64,000 nt of DNA, taken from contig NC_071349.1 in NCBI RefSeq assembly GCF_027744825.2, positions 1,426,001 through 1,490,000 of the forward strand, read 5' to 3'. The notes under the pieces were generated by a model. The model was not told where the DNA came from and did not search any database. It was given only the letters and a program-made list of their open reading frames with translations. A program made the translations under genes and the position numbers. This DNA comes from Synchiropus splendidus. Its lineage: Eukaryota > Chordata > Actinopteri > Syngnathiformes > Callionymidae. Shown here piece by piece: positions 40,031 to 53,518 of this stretch. Every line of letters begins with the position of its first letter. The stretch's first letter is position 1.

Positions 40031-43000
40031 TTTTCCGTTCCGGAATCGACCTTATCTCAGGCTGAAAACGCGTTTCCTGCATTGTGGCATAACTTTGCAG
40101 GGAAGCTTCAGAACATGAAATTTTCAACTCCCACTGTAGCAGAAAGGGTCTTTCTAGTAGTTCCACATCAAATCTTAGCTGTCTGAAGTGTTTTTCCAAA
40201 GTTATCAACATTTTTATGTTTGGCGTTCTGGAACCCACCTTATCTCAAGCTGAAAACGCGTTTTCTGCATTGTGCCATAACTTTGCAGGGAGACTTCAGA
40301 ACATGAAATTTTAACCTCCCACTATAGCAGAATGGGTCTTTCTAGTAGTTGCACATCAAATCTTAGCTGTCTGAAGTGTTTTTTCAAAGTTCTCAACATT
40401 TTTATGTTTGGCATTCTGAAATCAACCTCATCTCAGGCTGAAAACGCGTTTAACGCATTGTGCCATAACTTTGCAGGGAAGCTTCAGAAAATGAAATTTT
40501 AACCTCCCACTATAGCAGAAAGGGTCTTTCTAGTAGTTGCACATCAAATCTAAGCTGTCTTGAAGTGTTTTTCTAAAGTTATCAACATTTTTATGTTTGG
40601 CGTTCCGGAACCCACCTTATCTCAGTCTGAAAACGCGTTTTACATATTTTGCCATAACTTTGCAGGGAAGCTTCAGAACATGAAATTTTCACGTCCCACT
40701 ATAGCAGAAAGGGTCTTTCTAGTAGTTGCATATCAAATCTAAGCTGTCTGAAGCGTTTTTCGAAAGTTATCAACATTTTTATGTTTAACGTTCCGGAATC
40801 GACCTTATCTCAGGATGAAAAATCGTTTTCTGCATTGTCCCATAACTTTGCAGGGAAGCTTCAGAACATGAAATGTTCACCTCCCACCATAGCAGAAAGG
40901 GTCTTTCTAGTAGTTGCACATCAAATCTAAGCTGTCTGTAGTGTTTTTCGAAAGTTATCAACATTTTTATGTTGGGCGTTCCGGAACCCCCCATATCTCA
41001 GGCTGAAAACGCGTTTTCTGCATTGTGCCATAACTTTGCAGGGAAGCTTCAGAACATGAAATTTTAACCTCCCACTGTAGCAGAAAGGGTCTTTACAGTA
41101 GTTGCACTTCAAATCTAAGCTGTCTGAAGTGTTTTTCGAAAGTTATCAACATTTTTACGTTTGGCGTTCCGGAATCGACTTTATCTCAGGCTGAAAACGC
41201 GTTTTACGCATTGTGCCATAACTTTGCAGGAAAGCTTCAGAAAATGAAATTTTCACCTCCCACTATAGCAGAAAGGGTCTTTCTAGTAGTTGCACATTAA
41301 ATCTAAGCTGTCAGAAGTGTTGTTCCAAAGTAATCAACATTTTTACGTTTGGCGTTTTGGAAACCACCTTATCTCAGGCTGAAAACGCGTTTTCTGCATT
41401 GTGCCATAACTTCTCAGGGAAGCTTCAGAACATGAAATGTTCACCTCCCACTATAGCAGAAAGGGTCTTTCTTGTAGTTGCACATCAAATCTAAGCTGTC
41501 TGAAGTGTTTTTCCAAAGTTATCAACATTTTTATGTTTTCCGTTCCGGAATCGACCTTATCTCAGGCTGAAAACGCGTTTCCTGCATTGTGGCATAACTT
41601 TGCAGGGAAGCTTCAGAACATGAAATTTTCAACTCCCACTGTAGCAGAAAGGGTCTTTCTAGTAGTTCCACATCAAATCTTAGCTGTCTGAAGTGTTTTT
41701 CCAAAGTTATCAACATTTTTATGTTTGGCGTTCTGGAACCCACCTTATCTCAAGCTGAAAACGCGTTTTCTGCATTGTGCCATAACTTTGCAGGGAGACT
41801 TCAGAACATGAAATTTTAACCTCCCACTATAGCAGAATGGGTCTTTCTAGTAGTTGCACATCAAATCTTAGCTGTCTGAAGTGTTTTTTCAAAGTTCTCA
41901 ACATTTTTATGTTTGGCATTCTGAAATCAACCTCATCTCAGGCTGAAAACGCGTTTAACGCATTGTGCCATAACTTTGCAGGGAAGCTTCAGAAAATGAA
42001 ATTTTAACCTCCCACTATAGCAGAAAGGGTCTTTCTAGTAGTTGCACATCAAATCTAAGCTGTCTTGAAGTGTTTTTCTAAAGTTATCAACATTTTTATG
42101 TTTGGCGTTCCGGAACCCACCTTATCTCAGTCTGAAAACGCGTTTTACATATTTTGCCATAACTTTGCAGGGAAGCTTCAGAACATGAAATTTTCACGTC
42201 CCACTATAGCAGAAAGGGTCTTTCTAGTAGTTGCATATCAAATCTAAGCTGTCTGAAGCGTTTTTCGAAAGTTATCAACATTTTTATGTTTAACGTTCCG
42301 GAATCGACCTTATCTCAGGATGAAAAATCGTTTTCTGCATTGTCCCATAACTTTGCAGGGAAGCTTCAGAACATGAAATGTTCACCTCCCACCATAGCAG
42401 AAAGGGTCTTTCTAGTAGTTGCACATCAAATCTAAGCTGTCTGTAGTGTTTTTCGAAAGTTATCAACATTTTTATGTTGGGCGTTCCGGAACCCCCCATA
42501 TCTCAGGCTGAAAACGCGTTTTCTGCATTGTGCCATAACTTTGCAGGGAAGCTTCAGAACATGAAATTTTAACCTCCCACTGTAGCAGAAAGGGTCTTTA
42601 CAGTAGTTGCACTTCAAATCTAAGCTGTCTGAAGTGTTTTTCGAAAGTTATCAACATTTTTACGTTTGGCGTTCCGGAATCGACTTTATCTCAGGCTGAA
42701 AACGCGTTTTACGCATTGTGCCATAACTTTGCAGGAAAGCTTCAGAAAATGAAATTTTCACCTCCCACTATAGCAGAAAGGGTCTTTCTAGTAGTTGCAC
42801 ATTAAATCTAAGCTGTCAGAAGTGTTGTTCCAAAGTAATCAACATTTTTACGTTTGGCGTTTTGGAAACCACCTTATCTCAGGCTGAAAACGCGTTTTCT
42901 GCATTGTGCCATAACTTCTCAGGGAAGCTTCAGAACATGAAATGTTCACCTCCCACTATAGCAGAAAGGGTCTTTCTTGTAGTTGCACATCAAATCTAAG

Positions 43001-43040
43001 CTGTCTGAAGTGTTTTTCCAAAGTTATCAACATTTTTATG
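40031..43040 (+). repeat. Young 8-monomer tandem duplication, 1505 bp x 2
   Basis: Copies run from about 40031 to 41535 and from 41536 to 43040. I compared several stretches of 100-400 bp across both and saw no difference inside the unit; the flanks differ at once. Private marks shared: ttttccgttccgg, gtagttccacatc, tgtttaacgttcc, tatgttgggcgttcc with ccccccatatc, ctttacagtagttgcacttc, gtcagaagtgttgttcc with gtaatcaac, and ggcgttttgg. It is one of the two youngest-looking amplifications in the window. The length is eight units plus one base, the extra base being the cttgaag insertion. Confidence 0.92.
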
Positions 43041-46000
43041 TTTGGCGTTCCGGAACCCACCTTATCTCAGGCTGAAAACGCGTTTTCGGCATTGTGCCAT
43101 AACTTTGCTGGGAAGCTTCAGAACATGAAATTTTCACGTCCCACTATAGCAGAAAGGGTCTTTCTAGTAGTTGCACATCAAATCTAAGCTGTCTGAAGTG
43201 TTTTTCGAAACTTATGAACATTTTTATGTTTGGCGTTCCGTAATCGACCTTATCTCAGGATGAAAAATCGTTTTCTGCATTGTCCCATAACTTTCCATGG
43301 GAAGCTGCAGAACATGAAATGTTCACCTCCCACTATAGCAGAAAGGGTCTTTCTAGTAGTTGCACATCAAATCTAAGCTGTCTGAAGTGTTTTTCCAAAG
43401 TTATCAACAATTTTATGTTTAGCGTTCCGGAATCGACCTTATCTCAGGCTGAAAACGCGTTTTTACGCATTGTGCCATAACTTTGCAGGGAGTCTTCAGA
43501 ACATGAAATTTTGACCTCCCACTATAGCAGAAAGGTTCTTTCTAATAGTTGCACATCAAATCTAAGCTGTCTGAAGTGTTTTTCGAACGTTATCAACATT
43601 TTTATGTTTGGCGTTCCAGAATCGACCTTATCTCAGGCTGAAAACGCGTTGTCTGCATTGTGACATAACTTTGCATGGAAGCTTCCGAACATGAAATTTT
43701 CACCTCCCACTATAGCAGAAAGGGTCTTTGTTGTAGTTGCACATCAAATCTAAGCTGTCTGAAGTGTTTTTCCAAAGTTATCAACATTTTTATGTTTTGC
43801 GTTCCGTAATCGACCTTATCTCAGGCTGAAAACGCGTTTAACGCATTGTGCCATAACTTTGCATGGAAGCTTCAGAACATGAAATTTTAACCTCCCACTA
43901 TAGCAGAATGGGTCTTTCTGGTAGTTGCACATCAAATCTAAGCTGTCTGAAGTGTTTTTCCAAAATTATCTACATTTTTATGTTTGGCGTTCCGGAATTG
44001 ACCTAATCTCAGGCTGAAAACGCGTTTTCTGCATTGTGCCATAACTTTGCAGGGAAGCTTCAGAACATGAAATTTTAACCTCCCACTATAGCAGAATGGG
44101 TCTTTCTAGTAGTTGCACATCAAATCTTAGCTGTCTGAAGTGTTTTTCCAAAGTTATCAACATTTTTATGTTTGGCGTTCTGGAACCCACCTTATCTCAA
44201 GCTGAAAACGCGTTTTCTGCATTGTGCCATAACTTTGCAGGGAGACTTCAGAACATGAAATTTTAACCTCCCACTATAGCAGAATGGGTCTTTCTAGTAG
44301 TTGCACATCAAATCTTAGCTGTCTGAAGTGTTTTTTCAAAGTTCTCAACATTTTTATGTTTGGCATTCTGAAATCAACCTCATCTCAGGCTGAAAACGCG
44401 TTTAACGCATTGTGCCATAACTTTGCAGGGAAGCTTCAGAAAATGAAATTTTAACCTCCCACTATAGCAGAAAGGGTCTTTCTAGTAGTTGCACATCAAA
44501 TCTAAGCTGTCGAAAGTGTTTTTCCAAACATATCAACATTTTTATGTTTGGCGTTTCGGAATCGACCTCATCTCCGGCTGAAAACGCGTTTTCTGCATTG
44601 TGCCATAACTTTGCAGGGAAGCTTCAGAACATGAAATGTTCACCTCCCACTATAGCAGAAAGGGTCTTTCTAGTAGTTGCACATCAAATCTAAGCTGTCT
44701 GAAGTGTTTTTCCAAAGCTATCAACATTTTTATGTTTGGCGTTCTGGAACCCATCTTATCTCAGGCTGAAAACGCGTTTTCTGCATTGTGCCTTTACTTT
44801 GCAGGGAAGCTTCAGAACATGAAATTTGAACCTCCCACTATAGCAGAAAGGGTCTTTCTAGTAGTTGCACATCAAATCTAAGCTGTCTGAAGTTTTTTTC
44901 GAAAGTTATCAACACTTTTATGTTTGGCATTCCGAAACCCACCTTATCTCAGGCTGAAAAGCGTTTTTTTGCATTGTGCCATAACTTTTCAGGGAAGCTT
45001 CAGAAAATGAAATTTTAACCTCCCACTATAGCAGAAAGGGTCTTTCTAGTAGTTGCACATCAAATCTAAGCTGTCTTGAAGTGTTTTTCTAAAGTTATCA
45101 ACATTTTTATGTTTGGCGTTCTGGAACCCACCTAATCTCAGGCTGAAAACGCCTTTTTCTGCATTGTGCCTAAACTTTTCAGGGAAGCGTCAGAATATGA
45201 AATGTTCGCCTCCCACTATAGCAGATAGGGTCTTTCTAGTAGTTGCACATCAAATCTAAGCTGTCTGAAGTGTTTTTCCAAAGTTATCAACATTTTTATG
45301 TTTGGCGTTCCGGAACCCACCTTATCTCAGGCTGAAAACGCGTTTTCTGCATTGTGCCATAACTTTGCAGGGAAGCTTCAGAACATGAAATTTTAACCTC
45401 CCACTATAGCAGAAAGGGTCTTTCTAGTAGTTGCACATCAAATCTAAGCTGTCGAAAGTGTTTTTCCAAAGTTATGAACATTTTTATGTTTGGCGTTTCG
45501 GAAGCGAACTTATCTCTGGATGAAAACGCGTTTTCTGCATTGTGCCATAACTTTGCAGGGAAGCTTCAGAACATGAAATTTTAACCTCCCACTATAGCAG
45601 AAAAGGTCATTCGAGAAGTTGCACATCAAATCTAAGCTGTCTTGAAGTGTTTTTCTGAAGTTATCAACATTTTTATGTTTGGCGTTCCGGAACCCACCTT
45701 ATCTCAGCCTGAAAACGCGTTTTACATATTTTGCCATAACTTTGCAGGGAAGCTTCAGAACATGAAATTTTAACATCCCACTATGGCAGAAAGGGTCTTT
45801 CTAGTAGTTGTACATCAAATCTAAGCTGTCTGAAGTGTTTTTCCAAAGTTATCAACATTTTTATGTTTGGCGTTCTGGAACCCACCTTATCTCAGGCTGA
45901 AAACGTGTTTTCTGCATTGTGCCGTAACTTTGCAGGGAGACTTCAGAACATGAAATTTTCTCCTCCCACTATAGCAGAAAGGGTATTTCTAATAGTTGCA

Positions 46001-47340
46001 CATCAAATCTAAGCTGTCGAAAGTGTTTTTCTAAAGTTATCAACATTTTTATGTTTGGCGTTCCGGAACCCACCTTATCTCAGCCTTAAAACGCGTTTTA
46101 CATATTTTGCCATAAGTTTGCAGGGAAGCTTCAGAACATGAAATTTTAACATCCCATTATAGCAGAAAGGATCTTTCTAGTAGTTGCACATCAAATCAAA
46201 GCTGTCTGAATTGTTTTTCCAAAGTTATCAACATTCTTATGTTTGGCGTTCCGGAATCAACCTTATCTCAGGCTGAAAACGCGTTTTACGCATTGTGCCA
46301 TAACTTTGCAGGAAAGCTTGAGAACATGAAAATTTCACCTCCCACTATAGCAGAAAGGGTCTTTCGAGTAGGTGCACATCAAATCAAAGCTGTTTGAAGT
46401 GTTTTTCCAAAGTTATCAACACTTTTATGTTTGGCGTTCCGGAATCGACCTTATCTTAGGCTGAAAACACGATTTACGCATTCTGCCATAACTTTGCTGG
46501 TAAGCTTCAGAACATGAAATTTTCGTATCCCACTATAGCAGAAAGAGTCTTTCTAGTAGTTGCACATCAAATCTAAGCTGTCTGTAGAGTTTTTCCTGAG
46601 TTATCAACATTTTTATGTTTGGCGTTCTGAAATCAACCTCATCTCAGGCTGAAAACGCGTTTCACGCATTGTGCCATAACTTTGCACGGAAGCTTCAGAA
46701 CATGAAATTTTCACCTCCCACTATAGCAGAAAGGGTCTTTCTAGTAGTTGCACATCAAATCTAAGCTGTCTGAAGTGTTTTTGTAAAGTTATCAACATTC
46801 TTATGTTTGGCGTTCCAGAATCAACCTTATCTCAGGCTGAAAACGCGTTTTACGCATTGTGCCATAACTTTGCAGGAAAGCTTCAGAACATGATATTTTC
46901 ACCTCCCACTATAGCAGAAAGGGTCTTTCAAGTAGTCTCACATCAAATATAAGCTGTCTGAAGTGTTTTTCCAAAGTTATCAACATTTTTATGTTTGGCG
47001 CTCAGGAATCGACCTTATCTCAGGCTGAAAACGCGTTTTCTGCATTGTGCCATAACTTTGCAGGGAAGCTTTAGAACATGAAATTTTCACCTCCCACGAG
47101 AGCAGAAAGGGTATTCCTAGTAGTTGCACATCAAATCTAAGCTGTCTGTAGAGTTTTTCATGAGTTATCAACATTTTTATGTTTGGCGTTCTGAAATCAA
47201 CCTCATCTCAGGCTGAAAACGCGTTTCACGCATTGTGCCATAACTTTGCAGGGAAGCCTCAGAACATGAAATTTTCACCTCCCACTATTGTAGAAAGGGT
47301 CTTTCTAGTATTTGCACATCAAATCTAAGCTGTCTGAAGT
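43041..47340 (+). repeat. Mixed monomers without a clear local HOR
   Basis: All units are the same satellite, but apart from the dimer at 44.1-44.5 kb I see no long duplication inside this stretch. Several units have one- or two-base indels: cttaccatgggaagc-like changes near 43293, gcgtttttacgc at 43458 and gcctttttctgc near 45151. Toward 46-47.3 kb the units resemble the first 16 kb of the window (the ctgtagag / cctgag subfamily and the aaaacacgatttacgcattc unit). This looks like an older boundary zone between better homogenised blocks. Confidence 0.6.
44129..44503 (+). repeat. Partial third copy of the 40.2-40.55 kb dimer
   Basis: This two-monomer block matches 40177-40550 at 3952 bp. It carries ctcaagctg with gggagacttcag and ttttaacc, then the run ttttttcaaagttctcaac. 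It then diverges: here the next unit begins gctgtcgaaag, while at 40.55 kb it begins gctgtcttgaag. Confidence 0.7.
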
Positions 47341-49752
47341 GTTTTTCCAAAGTTATCAACATTCTTATGTTTGGCGTTCCGGAATCGACCTTATCTCAGG
47401 CTGAAAACGTGTTTTACGCATTTTGCCATAACTTTGCATAAAGCTTCAGCACATGAAATTTTCACCTCCCACTATAGCAGAAAGGGTCATTCTAGTAGTT
47501 GCAGATCAAATTTAAGCTGTCTGAAATGTTTTTCCAAAGTTATCAACATTTTTATGTTTGGCATTACTGAACCCACCTTATCTCAGTCTGAAAACGTGTT
47601 TTTTGCATTGTGTCATAACTTTGCAGGGAAGCCTCAGAACATGAAATTTTCACCTGCCGCTACAGTAGAAAGGGTCTTTCTAGTAGTTGCACATCAAATC
47701 TAAGCTGTCTGAAGTGTTTTTCCAAAGTTATCAACATTTTTATGTTTGGCGATTCGGAATCAACCTTATCTCCGTCTGAAAAGGTCTTTTCTGGATTGTG
47801 CCACAACTTTGCAGGGAAGCCTCAGAACATGAAATTTTCATATCCCACTATTGTATAAAGGGTCTTTCTAGTATTTGCACATCAAATCTAAGCTGTCTGA
47901 AGTGTTTTTCCAAAGTTATCAACATTTTTATGTTTGGCGATTCGGAATCAACCTTATCTCAGTCTGAAAAGGTCTTTTCTGGATTGTGCCACAACTTTGC
48001 AGGGAAGCCTCAGAACATGAAAATTTCACCTCCCACTATTGTATAAAGGGTCTTTCTAGTATTTGCACATCAAATCTAAGCTGTCTGAAGTGTTTTTCCA
48101 AAGTTATCAACATTTTTATGTTTGGCGTTCCGGAATCGACCTTATCTCAGGCTGAAAACGCGTTTTACGCATTGTGCAATAACTTTCCAGGGAAGCTTCA
48201 GAACATCGACTTTTCACCACCCACGATAGCAGAAACGGTCTTTCTAGTAGTTGCACATCAAATCTAAGCTGTCTGAAATGTTTTTCCAAAGTTATCAACA
48301 CTTTTATGTTTGGCGTTCCGAAACCCACCTTATCTCAGGCTGAAAAGCGTTTTTGTGCAATGTGCCATAACTTTCTAGGGAAGCTTCAGAACATGAAATT
48401 TTCACCTCCCACTATATCAGAAAGGGTCTTTCTAGTAGTTGCACATCAAATCTAAGCTGTCTGAAGAGTTTTTCGAAAGTTAGCAACACTTTAATGTTTG
48501 GCGTTCCGAAACCCACCTAATCTCAGGCTGAAAAGCGTTTTTGTGCATTGTGCCATAACTTTCTAGGGAAGCTTCAGAACATGAAATTTTCACCTCCCAC
48601 TATAGCAGAAAGGGTCTTTCTAGTAGTTGCACATCAAATCTAAGCTGTCTGAAGTGTTTTTTCCAAAGTCGTCAACATTTTTATGTTTTGCGTTCTGGAA
48701 CCCACCTGATCTCAGGCTGAAGATGCGTTTTCTGCATTGTGCCATAACTTTGCAGGGACGCTTCAGAACATCAAATTTTCACATCCCACTATAGTAGAAA
48801 GGGTCTTTCTCGTAGTTGCACATCAAATCTAAGCTGTCTGGTGTTTTTCCAAAGTTATCAACATTTTTATGTTTCTCGTTCCTGAACCCACCTTATATCA
48901 GGCTGAAAATGCGTTTTCTGCATTGTGCCATAACTTTGCAGGGAAGCCACCGAACATGAAATTTTCACCAGCCGCTATTGTAGAAAGGGTCTTTCTAGTA
49001 GTTGCACGTCAAATCTATGCTGTCTGAAGTGTTTTTCCAAAGTTGTCAACATTTTTATGTTTGGCGTTCCGAAACCCACCTTATCTCAGGCTGAAAACGC
49101 GTTTTCTGCATTGTGCCATAACTTTGCAGGGAAGCTTCAGAACATGAAATTTTCACCTCCCACTATAGCAGAAAGTGTCTTTCTAGTAGTTGCACATCAA
49201 ATCTAAGCTGTCTGAAGTGTTTTTCCAAAGTTATCAACATTTTTATGTTTGGCGTTCCGGAATCGACCTTATCTCAGGCTGAAAACGCTTTTTACGAATT
49301 GTGCAATAACTTTCCAGGGAAGCGTCAGAACATCGAATTTTCACCACCCACGATAGCAGAAAGGGTCTTTCTCGTAGTTGCACATCAAATCTAAGCTGTC
49401 TGAAGTGTTTTTCCAAAGTTATCATCATTTTTATGTTTGGCGTTCCGGAATCGACCTTATCTCAGGCTTAAAACGCGTTTTACGCATTGTGCCATAACTT
49501 TGCAGGGAAGCTTCAGAACATCGAATTTTCACCACCCACTATAGCAGAAAGGGTCTTTCTCCTAGTTGCACATCAAATCTATGCTGTCTGAAGTGTTTTT
49601 CCAAAGTTGTCAACATTTTTATGTTTGGCGTTCCGAAACCCACCTTATCTCAGGCTGAAAACGCATTTTCTGCATTGTGCCATATATTCTAAGGGAAGGT
49701 TCAGAACATGAAATTTTCACCTCCCACTATAGCAGAAAGGGTCTTTCTAGTA

Positions 49753-49766
49753 GTTTCACGTGAAAC
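49753..49766. other. Acquired 14-bp palindrome gtttcacgtgaaac, copy 1
   Basis: At the conserved monomer tail the usual gttgcacatcaaat has become gtttcacgtgaaac by four substitutions, creating a perfect palindrome around an E-box-like cacgtg core. It equals the inner 14 bases of the bacterial ParB site parS, but no ParB system is present and chance is the likely reason. Its carrier unit also has the odd word catatattctaaggg. Confidence 0.8.
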
Positions 49767-51253
49767 CTAAGCTGTCTGAAGTGTTTTTCCAAAGTTATCA
49801 ACCTTTTTTTGTTTGGCGTTCGGGAACCCACCTTATCTCAGGTTGAAAACTTGTTTTCTGCATTGTGCCATAACTTTGCAGGAAACTTCAAAATATGAAA
49901 TTTTAACCTCCCACTATTGCAGAAAGGGCCTGTCTTGTAGTTGCACATCAAATCTAAGCTGTCTGAAGTGTTTTTAAAAAGTTATCAACATTTTTATGTT
50001 TGGCGTTCCGGAATCGACCTTATCTCAGGCTGAAAACGTGTTTTACGCATTTTGCCATAACTTTGCATAAAGCTTCAGCACATGAAATTTTCACCTCCCA
50101 CTATAGCAGAAAGGGTCATTCTAGTAGTTGCAGATCAAATTTAAGCTGTCTGAAATGTTTTTCCAAAGTTATCAACATTTTTATGTTTGGCGTTACTGAA
50201 CCCACCTTATCTCAGTCTGAAAACGTGTTTTTTGCATTGTGTAATAACTTTGCAGGGAAGCCTCAGAACATGAAATTTTCACCTGCCGCTACAGTAGAAA
50301 GGGTCTTTCTAGTAGTTGCACATCAAATCTAAGCTGTCTGAAGTGTTTTTCCAAAGTTATCAACATTTTTATGTTTGGCGATTCGGAATCAACCTTATCT
50401 CAGTCTGAAAAGGTCTTTTCTGGATTGTGCCACAACTTTGCAGGGAAGCCTCAGAACAAGAAATTTTCACCTCCCACTATTGTATAAAGGGTCTTTCTAG
50501 TATTTGCACATCTAATCTAAGCTGTCTGAAGTGTTTTTCCAAACTTATCAACATTTTTATGTTTGGCGTTCCGGAACCCACCTTATCTCAGGCTGTAAAC
50601 GCTTTTTTTGCATTGTGCCATAACCTTGGAGGGAAGCTTCAGAACATGAAATTTTCAATTCCCATTATAGCAGAAAGGGTCTTTCTCATTCTTGCACATC
50701 AAATCTAAGCTGTCTGAAGTGTTTTTCCAAAGTTATCAACATTTTTATGCTTGGCGTTCCGAAACCCACCTTATCTCAGGCTGAAAACGCGATATCTGCA
50801 TTGTGCCATAACTTTGCAGGGAAGCTTCAGAACATCGAATTTTCACCTGCCACAATGGCAGAAAGGGTCTTTCTAGTAGTTGCACATCAAATCTAAGCTG
50901 TCTGAAATGTTTTCCAAAGTTATCAACATTTTTATGTTTGGCGTTCTGGAACCCACCTTATCTCAGTCTGAAAACATGTTTTTTGCATTGTGCCATAACT
51001 TTGCAGGGATGCCACAGAACATGAAATTTTCACCTCCCACAATGGCTGAAAGGGTCTTTCTCCTAGTTGCACATCAAATCTATGCTGTCTGAAGTGTTTT
51101 TCCAAAGTTGTCAACATTTTTATGTTTGGCGTTCCGAAACCCACCTTATCTCAGGCTGAAAACGCATTTTCTGCATTGTGCCATATATTCTAAGGGAAGG
51201 TTCAGAACATGAAATTTTCACCTCCCACTATAGCAGAAAGGGTCTTTCTCGTA

Positions 51254-51267
51254 GTTTCACGTGAAAC
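51254..51267. other. Acquired 14-bp palindrome gtttcacgtgaaac, copy 2
   Basis: This is the same palindrome in a unit with the same neighbouring marks (ccatatattctaagggaagg). Here it is followed by caaagctg instead of ctaagctg. It lies 1501 bp (eight units less three) after copy 1. Confidence 0.8.
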
Positions 51268-52795
51268 CAAAGCTGTCTGAAGTGTTTTTCCAAAGTTATC
51301 AACATTTTTATGTTTGGCGTTCGGGAACCCACCTTATCTCAGGCTGAAAACTTGTTTTCTGCATTGTGCCATAACTTTGCAGGAAACTTCAAAATATGAA
51401 ATTTTAACCTCCCACTATTGCAGAAAGGGTCTGTTTAGTAGTTGCACATCAAATCTAAGCTGTCTGGTGTTTTTCCAAAGTCATCAACATTTTTATGTTT
51501 GGCGTTACTGAACCCACCTTATATCTGGCTGAAAATGGGTTTTACGCATTGTGGCATAACTTTGCAGGGAAGCTTCAGAACATCGAATTTTCACCACCCA
51601 CTATATCAGAAAGGGTGTTTCTAGTAGATGCACATCAAATCTAAGCTGTCTGAAGTGTTTTTCCAAAGTTATCAACATTTTTATGTTTGGCGATTCGGAA
51701 TCAACCTTATCTCAGTCTGAAAAGGTCTTTTCTGGATTGTGCCACAACTTTGCAGGGAAGCCTCAGAACATGAAATTTTCATATCCCACTATTGTATAAA
51801 GGGTCTTTCTAGTATTTGCACATCAAATCTAAGCTGTCTGAAGTGTTTTTCCAAAGTTATCAACATTTTTATGTTTGGCGATTCGGAATCAACCTTATCT
51901 CAGTCTGAAAAGGTCTTTTCTGGATTGTGCCACAACTTTGCAGGGAAGCCTCAGAACATGAAATTTTCACCTCCCACTATTGTATAAAGGGTCTTTCTAG
52001 TATTTGCACATCAAATCTAAGCTGTCTGAAGTGTTTTTCCAAAGTTATCAACATTTTTATGTTTGGCGTTCCGGAATCGACCTTATCTCAGGCTGAAAAC
52101 GCGTTTTACGCATTGTGCAATAACTTTCCAGGGAAGCTTCAGAACATCGACTTTTCACCACCCACGATAGCAGAAACGGTCTTTATAGTAGTTGCACATC
52201 AAATCTAAGCTGTCTGAAGAGTTTTTCGAAAGTTAGCAACACTTTAATGTTTGGCGTTCCGAAACCCACCTAATCTCAGGCTGAAAAGCGTTTTTGTGCA
52301 TTGTGCCATAACTTTCCAGGGAAGCTTCAGAACATGAAATTTTCACCTCCCACTATAGCAGAAAGGGTCTTTCTAGTAGTTGCACATCAAATCTAAGCTG
52401 TCTGAAGTGTTTTTTCCAAAGTCGTCAACATTTTTATGTTTTGCGTTCTGGAACCCACCTTATCTCAGGCTGAAGATGCGTTTTCTGCATTGTGCCATAA
52501 CTTTGCAGGGACGCTTCAGAACATCAAATTTTCACATCCCACTATAGTAGAAAGGGTCTTTCTCGTAGTTGCACATCAAATCTAAGCTGTCTGGTGTTTT
52601 TCCAAAGTTATCAACATTTTTATGTTTCTCGTTCCTGAACCCACCTTATATCAGGCTGAAAATGCGTTTTCTGCATTGTGCCATAACTTTGCAGGGAAGC
52701 CACCGAACATGAAATTTTCACCAGCCGCTGTAGTAGAAAGGGTCTTTCTAGTAGTTGCACGTCAAATCTATGCTGTCTGAAGTGTTTTTCCAAAG

Positions 52796-53146
52796 TTGTC
52801 AACATTTTTATGTTTGGCGTTCCGAAACCCACCTTATCTCAGGCTGAAAACGCATTTTCTGCATTGTGCCATAACTTTGCAGGAAACTTCAAAATATGAA
52901 ATTTTAACCTCCCACTATTGCAGAAAGGGTCTTTCTAGTAGTTGCACATCAAATCTAAGCTGTCTGAAGTGTTTTTCCAAAGTTATCAACATTTTTATGT
53001 TTGGCGTTCCGGAATCGACCTTATCTCAGGCTGAAAACGCTTTTTACGAATTGTGCAATAACTTTCCAGGGAAGCGTCAGAACATCGAATTTTCACCACC
53101 CACGATAGCAGAAAGGGTCTTTCTCGTAGTTGCACATCAAATCTAA
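52796..53146 (+). other. Longest open frame (116 codons), judged non-coding
   Basis: This frame crosses almost two monomers because the unit near 52.88 kb has a one-base deletion (gcaggaaacttcaaaat), which shifts the frame past the stop that normally ends each open stretch. It starts within one satellite unit and stops at the usual taa of ctaagctg. The encoded text is simply two monomer translations joined in different registers. No domain, signal peptide or codon bias is visible. Confidence 0.85.
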
Positions 53147-53504
53147 GCTGTCTGAAGTGTTTTTCCAAAGTTATCATCATTTTTATGTTTGGCGTTCCGG
53201 AATCGACCTTATCTCAGGCTTAAAACGCGTTTTACGCATTGTGCCATAACTTTGCAGGGAAGCTTCAGAACATCGAATTTTCACCACCCACTATAGCAGA
53301 AAGGGTCTTTCTCCTAGTTGCACATCAAATCTATGCTGTCTGAAGTGTTTTTCCAAAGTTGTCAACATTTTTATGTTTGGCGTTCCGAAACCCACCTTAT
53401 CTCAGGCTGAAAACGCATTTTCTGCATTGTGCCATATATTCTAAGGGAAGGTTCAGAACATGAAATTTTCACCTCCCACTATAGCAGAAAGGGTCTTTCT
53501 AGTA

Positions 53505-53518
53505 GTTTCACGTGAAAC
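53505..53518. other. Acquired 14-bp palindrome gtttcacgtgaaac, copy 3
   Basis: This is the counterpart of copy 1 in the second arm of the 20-monomer duplication, 3752 bp downstream. It is retained without change. Confidence 0.8.

Noticed and set aside
49753..53518. Functional bacterial parS sites
   Set aside because: Only the inner 14 bases match, the outer bases do not, and the context is a eukaryotic satellite without parA or parB. Kept only as an observation on a new palindrome.
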